NCBI GenBank assembly: GCA_030544235.1
Contig: CM060484.1
Location: 15,359,031-15,423,030, forward strand
From: Lepturacanthus savala
Taxonomy: Eukaryota; Chordata; Actinopteri; Scombriformes; Trichiuridae
Reading direction: 5' to 3'
Length of the DNA stretch: 64,000 nt
The position numbers and the translations under genes are program-made. This document shows positions 50,401 to 60,179 of the stretch, piece by piece (positions within the stretch are counted from its first letter, which is position 1; the number at the start of each line of letters is the position of its first letter). The notes beneath the pieces were generated by a model. The model searched no databases, had not been told where the DNA came from, and saw only the letters and a list, made by a program, of their open reading frames with translations.

Positions 50401-51089
50401 TTGGGCCCAGGCAGCAACATATGGTTGTGCGTAAGATATTCATCTTGAGAGTCATGTTCATCATCCCCATCCACACCAACAGAGTCCCCGAGGCTGTGGC
50501 TACGTGTGTGAGTGGAAGAGAGGGACTTTTTCAGGCATGGGGAGGTCTGGATGGCTGTGCTGGTGCTAGTACTGGGTTTGCGTGTCATTGGCAAAGTTAG
50601 GGAGTTGGTCTGTGGCGGTGCCCAGCATCGACGTGTTGGACCCGGTGTCAATGGATGAGGAGGTGCTCTGGCTAAGAAAGCAGCCACCACTTCTATAGTA
50701 CTTGCCATGTCCCCACGCACAGCACCCACTACAGAGGTTTGACCAGGTAGATCCTCAGTCCGTGGCCCATTCCTGTCAGTCCATGGCTGTGGTGACCTGC
50801 TGCTGTGTTTGCGAAGAGGATGTGGGCTGTCACAATTTGTGGCAGGCCTCTGATGGCTATTGTTTTCTCCTGTTCCACTGTTTCCACTGCTGCTGCTGCC
50901 ATCCTCCAGATCTTTAAACCGGACCTGGTGGGTCCGGCTTCGGCGTCGCTTGAGGCGACTCTCGATATCTGGAGAGTCTCGGTTGAGCAGCACAGAGCGC
51001 ACAGTCATTGTCCCAGGCAGTTTGTCTGCCAAGGTGCTCTTGCCGTTGGTTTGGCCTGTGAGCAAGTGGTTGGGCTCTTTGCTCACCAT
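28255..51089 (-). CDS. insyn2: INSYN2 (FAM196) family inhibitory-synapse scaffold, three coding exons
   Basis: Member of the INSYN2A/INSYN2B family, described in mammals as postsynaptic scaffold proteins of inhibitory synapses. Three minus-strand exons (48136-51089, 45673-45747, 28255-28444) join in frame to 1072 residues. Family marks are the MVSK start, QVRFKD at 55-60, QTSPCLKK at 181-188, the C-terminal helix with NTIKVLLDVIQDLEKKEAER, then YRTGQDIENCGTC, CACIIYSVEHDF and the C-terminal WFL. The ATG at 51089 is preferred over the upstream GTG at 51122 because MVSK is the known family start and the context is good (G at -3 and +4). Mammalian INSYN2 proteins are about 480-540 residues; the extra length is Ser/Thr/Pro-rich. 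The A or B paralogue cannot be fixed from sequence alone. In human both lie inside DOCK gene introns; I recognised no DOCK exon here. Confidence 0.9.
29066..29115. repeat. (CAG)n trinucleotide repeat
   Basis: About 10 uninterrupted CAG units preceded by imperfect CAG/TAG units, in the large insyn2 intron. Reading frames across it give poly-Ser or poly-Ala and are not credible genes. Confidence 0.9.
32343..32422. repeat. (TA)n microsatellite, about 40 units
   Basis: Pure TA run in the large insyn2 intron. Confidence 0.95.
36264..37316. mobile_element. Inverted-repeat element enclosing the L2 fragment
   Basis: TGTCACTAGAAACTGAACGT at the left is matched in inverted form by the right end (ACATTCAGTTTCTAGCGACA), with further similarity inwards (AATTGAATT-type motifs). 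The interior holds the L2 3' end and AT-rich DNA. I could not find a convincing target-site duplication, so the exact ends are tentative. Confidence 0.45.
36395..36625 (+). mobile_element. L2-type LINE 3' fragment (end of ORF2 and tail)
   Basis: 36395-36490 reads LFPRPWNARPEHFR...IDSFKKGVKTHLF then stop, the typical C terminus of fish L2/CR1-like ORF2. A T-rich 3' UTR with CACTTTGAGA and AATACAAATAAAATG and a short TTATTG-type tail follow. It is 5'-truncated as usual for LINEs. Confidence 0.65.
38877..38902. repeat. (CA)n microsatellite
   Basis: About 13 CA units in the large insyn2 intron. Confidence 0.9.
45625..45658. repeat. (CA)n microsatellite beside insyn2 exon 2
   Basis: About 16 CA units ending 15 bases from the exon 2 donor, so it lies just inside the large intron. 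Confidence 0.9.
45673..45747 (-). CDS. insyn2: insyn2 coding exon 2 (75 bases, CxxC-rich)
   Basis: Encodes the conserved HTYRTGQDIENCGTCRDCAC segment followed by IIY, matching YRTGQDTANCDTC and SACIIYS of human INSYN2A. Four cysteines in ten residues could bind a metal or be acylated. Flanked by CCAACAG and GTATAT splice sites; length is a multiple of three but phase 2 at both ends. CA repeats (45625-45658) begin about 15 bases beyond the donor. Confidence 0.92.
45748..48135 (-). other. insyn2 intron between coding exons 1 and 2
   Basis: 2.4 kb without recognisable exons or mobile elements; short GT-rich tracts lie near 45.8 kb. Confidence 0.6.
48136..51089 (-). CDS. insyn2: insyn2 coding exon 1 (residues 1-984)
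   Basis: One very long exon. It carries the N-terminal basic segment (RLKRRRSRTHQVRFKD), a QTSP motif at 181-188, an acidic patch near 205-220 and a second basic patch (RRRKR, about 303-307). A seven-copy repeat of about 20 residues covers 321-449. A nine-proline run lies near 745, a Lys/Glu-rich charged block at about 775-800, and a predicted helix at roughly 885-984. It ends GATGG before a GTGAGC donor; reading through would give an immediate TGA. A possible 3' splice site for an upstream non-coding exon lies at 51128-51130 (CTGCCTGCAG). Confidence 0.92.
49743..50129 (-). repeat. Coding tandem repeat in insyn2, about 20 residues per unit, seven copies
   Basis: Units begin at residues 321, 342, 360, 380, 400, 419 and 440 with the pattern (Y/K/L)CTTxxQTES followed by a Pro/Ser-rich spacer. 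Periods are 18-21 residues and copies have diverged. The reading frame stays open throughout. Confidence 0.8.
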
Positions 51090-53091
51090 TGCTCTTGTCT
51101 CTCCCGCTCCCCCACCATCCACAGGCTCTGCAGGCAGTTTGATGTTGTGAAGGCCTAGTTGTGTTAGTGTGTCAAGGAAAGTGATATCCTCTTGACTATA
51201 TATTCATTATAAGAGGGATCTATCTATATGTATATGTATATATTATATACATATACATATATATAGATCTATACAATAGATTGACTGAGTTCCAGTTTTA
51301 TCACAGAACAAACTGGGTACATAGCTGTCTCTTTATTGGATTGTGTTCAGCTGTGCGGGTTATCTCATATGTAGGCTATACACCAAGGACTTCCTTTGCA
51401 ACTAAGATTGTCCTCAGGAAAAGATGGATTACCATATTCACAGTTCAAGGTGTAATAATATTAAGCACAGCAAGTAAAAATTAATTATAGATCGCTGTGA
51501 TAAATGCTAACCCAAAGAAGCTTGTGGGTCTCTTTTACACTTGTACAAAAATAAATATATGCAGCATCAAATATTCTTTAAAATGAGCATGTGAAAAGTG
51601 TCCGAACTGTTCTTTGTTTTCTAAAGTTGTGCACTTTTGCTCGTCGTTCCCATTTTTCTGCAACTTTCCAGGGAAATGAACTTGATGGAGCCCAAGAGGC
51701 TACCAGCAAGTAAGTGGGGAGGAAGGGATTGCAGCCTGTCCATCCTTTCTGTGTCCATCACATTGGCTTGTCTATTTGGCGGTCCTTCCTTTTCCACTGG
51801 CTATGTCCCCTGGGCCCTCAGGAGATTGGATGGCCAAAGTATGGGCTGGGCCTGCGTGCTTCCCCATAATGGCCTATCACAACCTTTTTTGGTTCTTGCT
51901 CTTTTCCTTTTATCACTCTCTTTCAATCTCTTTCTTTTCTCAGCTCCTCTCTTGGTGACTCATTCTCTCATGGCTGACGATAGCGCATGCTCCTAAACAG
52001 AGCAGAGAGACAAAGAAAGAAAGAAGAGTTGTAAGGGACTGTAATCATTTCCTTATTATTGCAATTCCATTGAAACACAATGTGCATGCTTTCTGGGATA
52101 ATGAAAAATATATACAGTAGTGTCTATTTTAAAAATGCATCGGTGCAGGGTCAACACTGAATGGACAAAGAAGGCATCAATTCAGGAAAAGTAATGACAG
52201 GATGAAGGTGGCAGAAGAAAAAACAAATTGCAGGAAAATCACTGGGTTTATAATCAGTGTAATTTCTATATCTACACCCAAAACAAGTGAAAATTGATTT
52301 AGTAATAAAGGCCCATTCACACTGGCTGAAGGGGCTATATATAGTTTATTTCTATTTCATATGCCTTTCTCCTCAGGGTATCTCTTTAGATTACAGTTAT
52401 GGTGTAATCTTGTGTACAAAAGTTCTACCAGTACAGGATGTACCAATGCATGTGTAGCTACAGGGGAAGATGTTAAGTTATGGAATGCAGGAGGGGAGGG
52501 GGGGATTAACAATTTGAAAAACTTTCAATTAACTTATACTACAGTTATTTTTTAACTACCAGGTACTCATTCAAGGATACCTAAATGTCATTTTGAAATA
52601 GATTCATATTAGATTCACATAAATATCATTACACTGCACATACCCCATATAAACTACAGAGTATATTCTTTCTAAATTCCACCAAACCTCCAGATTATTG
52701 CTCAGTAGGTCATACATGCCCTGGAATAATAAAATGCTCTAGGTTCTTTGTAGGATTCCAGCTGTTACTTTTATCCCATAACCTCACATCTTTGCTCTCA
52801 AGTAGTTTACTGGTACACCATTCATACTAAAGATGCACCATGCTTTTCAATTTCACTCCTGCTCATGAACACACAGTGTGACTGTGACATATTCTACATA
52901 TGCATGTGTCTTTCAGATTTTTCTTTTCTGCTGTTTAACAGTCTGCAGCCTTGTTATCAGTCCTTAATGATCTACCATGGTGACATCCTTTCTGATTCAT
53001 CTGGTCACAGTCTGTCCGCCATGCTGTTGTTAGTAGTATGTTCTCATCGCTCTGTTGCTGCGCTCTGTTTTTTTTTGCAATCTATGGCCTT

Positions 53092-53120
53092 ACTATATAT
53101 ATATATATATATATATATAT
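53092..53120. repeat. (TA)n microsatellite
   Basis: About 14 TA units upstream of insyn2. Confidence 0.9.
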
Positions 53121-56021
53121 CACATCCATTTCCTGTCTGTGGCACTGGCATTCAGGCGTAATACTGTCGTTTGCCTTCTACCGTCCATGGATCTTTGCCT
53201 TGTTATCTCCCTCTGATAGCCTCTGACACTGACAGGCTTGGACTAATTCTGTGTGTGAGTGTGAGTGGCCGTTACTCTGCTCTCCTCTTGTCTATGGGAG
53301 GGGTATAGTGACTCCTTCACAGCGCCCAGGTTATTTAGGGAGAGAGATACCCGAGGGGCTGCCACTTTTATTTATGTCCACTTTCTTTCTCTAGCACTGA
53401 AGAGGAGGATCTTTGTCACAACCCTTCTAAAAACATGGTTATTGGGATTTATTATGATTAAAGTCACAGCAAATGGAGCCTTGAGGGAAAATATCAACCA
53501 CATATTAATGTTTTCTAAAACAAATTACAGGAGTCCTGCTCATTTGACTTTCTTATCACTGAAGATGAGCTGCTTAACTATGATTCAGACAGAAGACCAA
53601 ATCACTCACTCACTGTCTAAGATACACATTTGCTCAAAGGTATATGTACAGCATATGCTCCGGAATGTTAACCTGCTTTGATATACACTGCCCATTTGTC
53701 CTTAATGGTGATTTTCTATGGTAATTCTCCCATAAAATATATTATTTCCACTGCCTATTTTCATTAATATCCCATTTTACTCCAGTCGTCAGTCTTCCTA
53801 CAACCATTTCTTGTAAAAAAAAAAAAAGCACTATTTTCAACCTTCACCTTGACTGATTTTCCTCTGAGTTTCATCCACCAGTTGCAGAGCCATTACCTTT
53901 ATTCATTCTACAGAGTGTCATTCTGATCCTACGTTCTTTCTATCTATTCCTTCTCAACCATCTTTATATCAATTTCCTCCGTAGGCCCGTCTCCTTTTCC
54001 CTTTCACCTCCTTGCACTCGTATCGTCCTCCCTTCCTCCTGCCACCGCTTGCTCTGCTGCAACCTCTCCCGCTTCCTCTCGCAGGTTCCACACACACCTC
54101 CTCACCACGGTTCCTCCCTCTCGGTCGGCAAACTACCCTCGGATCAAAATTTACGCCGACAGTTTAATGAATCCAGACCCTCTTAATGCTGCATGGGCTC
54201 ACTCCTGTGGCTGAGGCCAGCCCTTTTCCACATGTGACATTTTCATGTCAAGTTTTATTGGCAGACAAGATATAAATCACCAGGAAGGAGGGAGAAGGTG
54301 TGCAACGGCATAATGCCACTATGGGTCATAACTCTTTCGCGGTTATTATTTAAGATTTAGCACAGCCTCTTTGCTAGCAGCTTACCTCTTTGAGAAGGCT
54401 TTCCTATGCATACAGGCCCCTATCTTTCATGCGTGTGCAGTTCCACGGCGGCACTGCTAAGGTCACATCTCATCTACCTGTGCAAAGCCGTGCTGACTCT
54501 GAGAATATCTGATGCATTCGAAATACAAGAGGCCCGGGATTGTGGCTGCGCAGATCTAATATTGTTCAGAGCCTTTCAGGGATGTAGAAAATTGCATCCA
54601 TGCCAAATAACACACCTTTGGGTCTCGCTGTGCTGAGGAGGTGGGAAGGTGATGTGTGGATTGAATTGTTATGTAAAAGCATGTCGGATCGGATTGTCTG
54701 GGCAAGCTGGAATTTGTCAGACAGGACAGCGATGGAGAGGAGGGAGAGGAAGTAGACATGCGTGGCTCTATTTAGAGGTGCTATATGGGAGTCATAGCAA
54801 ACTTAGAGGAGTGGGAATCTAAATAAGTGGGAGGGAGGCAGAGGGAGACAGACAGGGAGATGTGGGGGGGGGAGCAAAGCAGGAGGGAACAACCCCTGGC
54901 AGCAGAGGAAATGTCATGGTTAGGGTTCAGTGAAGTGGTAAATCAGGAGCATCAGCGTGTCAGGGCATTTAAGGGGGAACTGGAGAGGAACTGAGAAAAG
55001 CTATACGATCAGTTATTGGTGGCCCTGTGAGCACAAGGAAGGGTAAGAGTTATACCTGTGCTCTGTCAGAGGGATTTACGACGCAGTCTGCTCATGGACG
55101 AGATGCAAAGCGCACAAGCACTCGTGTTTGCATTCTTGTTCAAAGGAATCTCACATTAAAGAACAACTCCGTGAGAGATGCCTGCAGATTAAGATTTTGT
55201 TGCCGTAAGCACTGCGTGTAGCAGAGCACAGCAACGTCTTGATGAGGGGAGGGGGTTTGTTTTATTTGAAACAATAAAACCAGTAAGAACATTAAAAAAA
55301 AAAATGCAGATGTAAGCCCATAAAGGACATAGTGGGCACAAAGACACAGGCACAGATTTGTATGTAAACAGATCCACATGCATACATAAAAAATGCTGCA
55401 GCAGAAGTCAAGAACAATGAAAGAAATGTGAAGGAAACACAGCGAGGAAGTGAATGCATTTTCTTCTCTGGTCTGGGATCTGCCCTTGAGAAAGAAACAA
55501 ATCCTTCACCACTGATACCAAAGCAGGAAACAGTTCCTCCTCCAGTGTAGCTGCCACTGACTGATGAAATCTTAAGCCCGATCACGCTATGCAAACAAAC
55601 ATGAATTGATTTATGATTCTTAATTCATTATACATCCAAGGAAACACAGTGAACACACAGATTGTTATTCCTGTCAGACGCTTGTGTAATAGCTGCAAGA
55701 TGTAAAACGCCAGTTTGTTTGTTTACGACTGTGTGCTGGCATCCAATTTGGCAAGTTATAGTCAGCCATCACAGGAGCCATATTTCACCAGGCTCTAGCT
55801 GCAGCAGGAGCTACAGCAGCCACACGCACAAAATGAGAGCTTGAAATCAAAAGTTCCTCGCATTTTGTTTCAGTCCTCATCTAGCCATAGTTATAATCAC
55901 ATGAGATAATCTGCTATAACCAACTCTTTGTTTACTCTGTGTGGACAAAGAACAGTTTAAGAGTCACTCTTAGCAGTCGGCATTCTTTATACAGCCAAAT
56001 ATTTCTCTGACTCCAAATTAA

Positions 56022-56456
56022 AGAGATAGTTCAACATTATTTAATTTTAACCCATTGTCATGATTCCTATAATAGAAATAGATGCTTTGTGTTTTTTTTT
56101 TGTTGTTGTTGATAAAAGCTGTTTCTAAACCAGCAGAGCAGAGCCACGAGCTGCTAAACTACTACGTGTCTAATTGTATTTTTGGGTTTCTCTCCAGCTT
56201 TACATTTACCCTGAAACCAGTCTATCGCTCAACATTCTCTTATTATCTCATAGTGAGATGGATATGCAGGTCACAACTCTTCCACCACAGTGTTTGGGAG
56301 CTGCTGGATTGTGTATTTGTTGAATTTGATGAGGTCAACCAAAAAATACCATTAGCTGCATAGTAGAAGCTGATCAGCTCGTGACAAAAAAAGGTAAAGT
56401 ACCTATTGCTATGACTATAGGAATCATGATGATGGGCGAATTTTGAACTATCCCTC
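56022..56456. mobile_element. Short inverted-repeat DNA transposon (MITE)
   Basis: AGAGATAGTTCAACATTATT near the left and the inverse of AGAGGGATAGTTCAAAATTC at the right are inverted repeats, each followed inward by CATGATTCCTATA. The left end sits on TTAA, suggesting a piggyBac-like target, but the right end lacks an intact TTAA. No coding capacity. Confidence 0.55.
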
Positions 56457-57999
56457 TAGTGCTTTTTGTTTTTCATTATTTTTAGATTATTGAAGAAAAT
56501 AATCTCTGTGGCAAACAAAAGTTTATGATCCTTTTGTTCAGCAAGATAATCTCACTACGCAACCTTCTTGTTTTAACTTATTTCAGGTATTCATCCAAAA
56601 GCAACTTGTGAGACAAGGAAACCAGAAGTGTTAAAATGTAAACTCATTTCCAAGTTATAGGACTCATTCCTGCAGCACTCTACTAACATGATAATATGTC
56701 AAAGTTATGTTTACAGCTTGTTTCCACTGCCCCCATGTGGCCAAAAAAACATTTTATTGCATTTTTTTCAAGACTTTCCAGAACAATTGACTCAATTTGC
56801 ATTATTATCCATTTTGATTAGAGAAAAAATAAGAGGTTAATTGCCATTTGGAGGTCTGGGACATGAATAGAGGTTCATGTCTTATAAAACCTGCACGGAG
56901 AACTTTGAAAAGTGTCAAATCAGTTGACAGTTTATAGTTGTACAAATGAGTCTGATTTTCACCCTCCTGATATATTTCTCCTGATATAACACTTTATTCA
57001 TGTAACAGCAAAGGTGCAACTATTTCAACATTCTAATCACTGGCACACAATGGCAGTGGCCAGCTCATTACTAAAGAGGCCTGTGCAGTCCCTGCTATTT
57101 GTTCCAGTTTTCTTGAAGGATCGCAGGATTACTTCTAACTTTTAGAGTGTGAGTGCCCAGAAATGATTTGTTCCATCTGGCCTCTTTTGACCAGAATCCT
57201 CTGCCTAATATGAAATCCCTGTATGTAGGCCAATGGATTGTGATAAGCATTCTTAACCAATTGTGAGCAAATGTGAGGATGTTTGGTATATCTGTGAAAG
57301 AAATCCAGAGTAAACATTGCTTTTTTTTTTTCTTGGACTCGTTCTGCAGCCTAATGGATTTGTTCTCTGGCTGGTTAGTCCATTTTATTCTGAAGCTTTT
57401 GTGTCTTTCTCTCCCTTGCTCAGTCACAGGATTCAGAGCATCTAAATGTTCCAAAGGTCAATTATCAGCGACACAATGGAACAGGTGGGCATGACTGACA
57501 CGTCCGGAGCATGGCAGCATGCTACATGTAGGTACAGAGAAGTCTGCTCCCTTGGGGTTATTCTCTGCTGGGCTGTCATGCTGCACTGTCCCTGTCCAAA
57601 CTAATGTCCCACCAGTACATCATAGTCTGTTACCTATAAAGCCAAGTCGCTGTCAGTCCAATGAAAACACCTTGCCAGCAGATAGACACATTCTCAGAGC
57701 TCGGAAAAAAAAATTACAGTGATAGAATAAGAGAGAAGCACATTGGGTAAAGAGGAATTTAAGTGGCAGAAACTGAAGACTGATTTATAAGCAATGTGAG
57801 AAAAGGATTTAGTGGGAGATAGAAAAGAGAAAGCTGGGAGATAGCTGACCCTCTAAAAGATGTGCTGATGAGATAAGATAAAAGAGAAAGATACAGTAGA
57901 GCAGAGGGAGTGAGAGAACAAGAGGAAAGAGTTGTGCAACGACAGACAGGATTAACAGCACAGCGTTTCTTCACGCAGCAAATGTGTATGCGTGTATGT

Positions 58000-58830
58000 T
58001 CATGTGTGTGTGTGTGTGTGCCTGCGTGCAACCGTGCACCTGTGTGTGCATGCATGTGTACGTGATGGTGTGCATGCATGCAGACGAGGGTGCATGTGCA
58101 ATTTTCCATTTGCATGCATATCAGTGGAAAGATTACGACGAGAAGTTAATTGAGGAACACGAACATCCCAAATGTATTCTCATAATTTCAAAGCAGAGTA
58201 ATATTATTGAAATGCATGAACAGTTTGACACATTACTGAAACCGCGAAATTAAATACTCATGAAGCCAGAACAGCATGTGCTGGACCATGCATACACACG
58301 CACACACACACACACACGCAGTGATCCATACAAATGGAATTCCCTCACTCAGCACCTCCTCCTCCACAAACTTTCCTGCGTATACCCCTCTACACGCATA
58401 CATACACACACACACATGCACACACACGCAGTTCTGCTCATGACAAATACGCAATGAAAGTACACTGCTGGAATCTGCAAAGCTACATCACTGACAGACC
58501 AATCTAAGCTCCTCACTCTTAAAAGCTTCTCATAAAGCTGCAGAATCTCAGAAAATAACTCCCACACCTGCAGTAAAGCAAATCCTAGTATCCAAACACA
58601 CACACGCACACATACACACACGCATACAATCCCATTTCATTTGATTATACACACAAACACAGCCACACTGTGAGCATATGAACCCCCCCACCCCCCTCCT
58701 TTGTCAGAATAAATATGTGTATACACACACATACGCACTTGTCAACATATAAACAAAATATATGCATGCACGTGTGTGTGTGTGTGTGTGTGCACGTGTG
58801 TGTGTGATCGCATGCAAGGACACACTCTGC
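58000..58830. repeat. Cluster of short TG/CA tracts
   Basis: At least five short TG or CA runs (near 58005, 58300, 58400, 58600 and 58775) with interspersed TGCATG motifs. They generate many spurious Cys/Val- or His/Thr-rich reading frames. Confidence 0.8.
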
Positions 58831-59039
58831 CTTTCTTGCCTTTGTATAATTCTGCTGGATGTAAAAAGACCCAAAACAAATGTCTGCTGCACAAAACACA
58901 AACAGATACTTGTATGATGCTTTTGAATCTGTCCTCAGCTCTGATCTTTCTCACTTGGTTATCTCTATGGTGATGCTGACAGAAGGGAGACTGCTGTACT
59001 ATCTTCCATCAGGACACAGAACTGAGTCACACATACCAC

Positions 59040-60130
59040 GTCTCTCTCTTCCTGTTTCCCCCTCTGTGTTGTCTCTTTCTCCCACAAACCGCTCGCTCCT
59101 CTTCTCCGTCGCTCCTTTCACGTCTCCTCTTCCCATTCTTCCATCCCTCTGGCGTGAATGTTTTTCTTTTTTTTTCTTTTTTTTTCTTTCCCCCACCTCT
59201 CTGTCACTCGGTGAGCTTCGCACCGCTTCCTTCACCCCGTGAAGAGTCCATCTGCTCCTCTGTCTCACTCTTTCCTCTCCTCCTCCTCCTCCTCACCTCT
59301 CGCCCCTGTCTCTCTGGCTGCGTCTCGCTTCTATCTCGCCCTCCTCTCCTCCTCCTGCCGTGGATTCATGCCTTTCACGTGGGAACCTTTTTTATCCATC
59401 CCTCGGAGCTCTGAGCTCCGCTGTGCCTACCTAGCCGTCTGAGTGTTTGTGCTGTGAGTGAAAGTGAACGGACAGGAGGGGGGAGCAAGAAGACAAGAGT
59501 GAGCAAACAGGCAGTTATCCTCTCAGATGCTCCTCTCGGTCCTCCCGGTGTCGCTCCTTTCGCGTGTCTCTCCTCCTTTTCCTCCCTGCCTCTCCATCAT
59601 GACCTCCTCTCCGTGTCGCCATGCAAGCCCCTTCTATCCTTTTAAGCAAAGGGAGGAGGGAGGGGAGGAGGGGGGGATGGAGAGTAAAAAGGCAGAGGGA
59701 GGTGGAGCCAGTGAGTCCGTCTAATTAAAAAGCAGAGTATGTACAGCTGCAGAGAGCAAGGAGGGAGACGGGGGAAGGAGAGGGGGGGAGCAAAGTGATC
59801 CAGGAGGCGGAACGGAGGGGACAGGGGAGGAAGGAGCAGTCAGTAGGGGGTGGAAATGAGGGGCACGGGGGCGGCCGGCGTTGAGGGGGGGGTGGTGGTG
59901 CGAGAGCGGTTAAGTGTGAGGTGGAGGGGGAAAGGGAGCGAGCTGACAGGACAGCAAGGTCAGCCGGAGAGGAACGCGGAAAGGTCACACACAGGGAGAG
60001 GGAGGGAGAAGGAGGGGGAAGGAGATAGGAACAGACAGGTGGAATTATTCTACAGATATCTCCCATATGAGCGGGGGGCAGAGCCGGGGAACCGTGACCA
60101 GCAGGATAATAGAGATACATGGACAATGGC
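59040..60130. promoter_or_regulatory. Pyrimidine-to-purine strand switch, candidate promoter region of insyn2
   Basis: 59040-59640 is dominated by C and T on the plus strand, and 59640-60030 by G and A, with GC content well above the surroundings (for example GGGGCGGCCGGCG near 59868). Such stretches are common at vertebrate promoters and 5' exons. It lies 8-9 kb upstream of the insyn2 coding exon on the correct side for a first non-coding exon. No transcript evidence; the function is inferred from composition and position only. Confidence 0.3.
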
Positions 60131-60179
60131 CCTCCAAAGCAGAGGCAGATCCATAGTCATCGAAGGTTAAAGCACTCCA

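Larger units (their letters stand above)
51131..59000. other. Upstream flank of insyn2, proximal part
   Basis: Contains short palindromic TATATGTATATGTATA-type DNA near 51.23 kb, a TA microsatellite, the MITE at 56.0 kb and the TG/CA cluster near 58 kb. No coding exon recognised; non-coding first exons of insyn2 could lie here unseen. Confidence 0.5.

Noticed and set aside
51090..51122. Longer N terminus for the INSYN2 protein starting MDGGGAG
   Set aside because: The codon at 51122 is GTG, not ATG. The ATG at 51089 begins the conserved MVSK and has a good context.
51637..51996. 119-residue hydrophobic plus-strand reading frame
   Set aside because: Looked at as a possible membrane protein or DOCK exon. 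The hydrophobicity comes from CT-rich DNA; no known motif and no convincing splice sites.
58984..60170. Several reading frames of 60-135 residues in the CT/GA-rich region
   Set aside because: Low-complexity Ser/Pro/Leu or Gly/Arg/Glu translations expected from strand-biased DNA, present on both strands.
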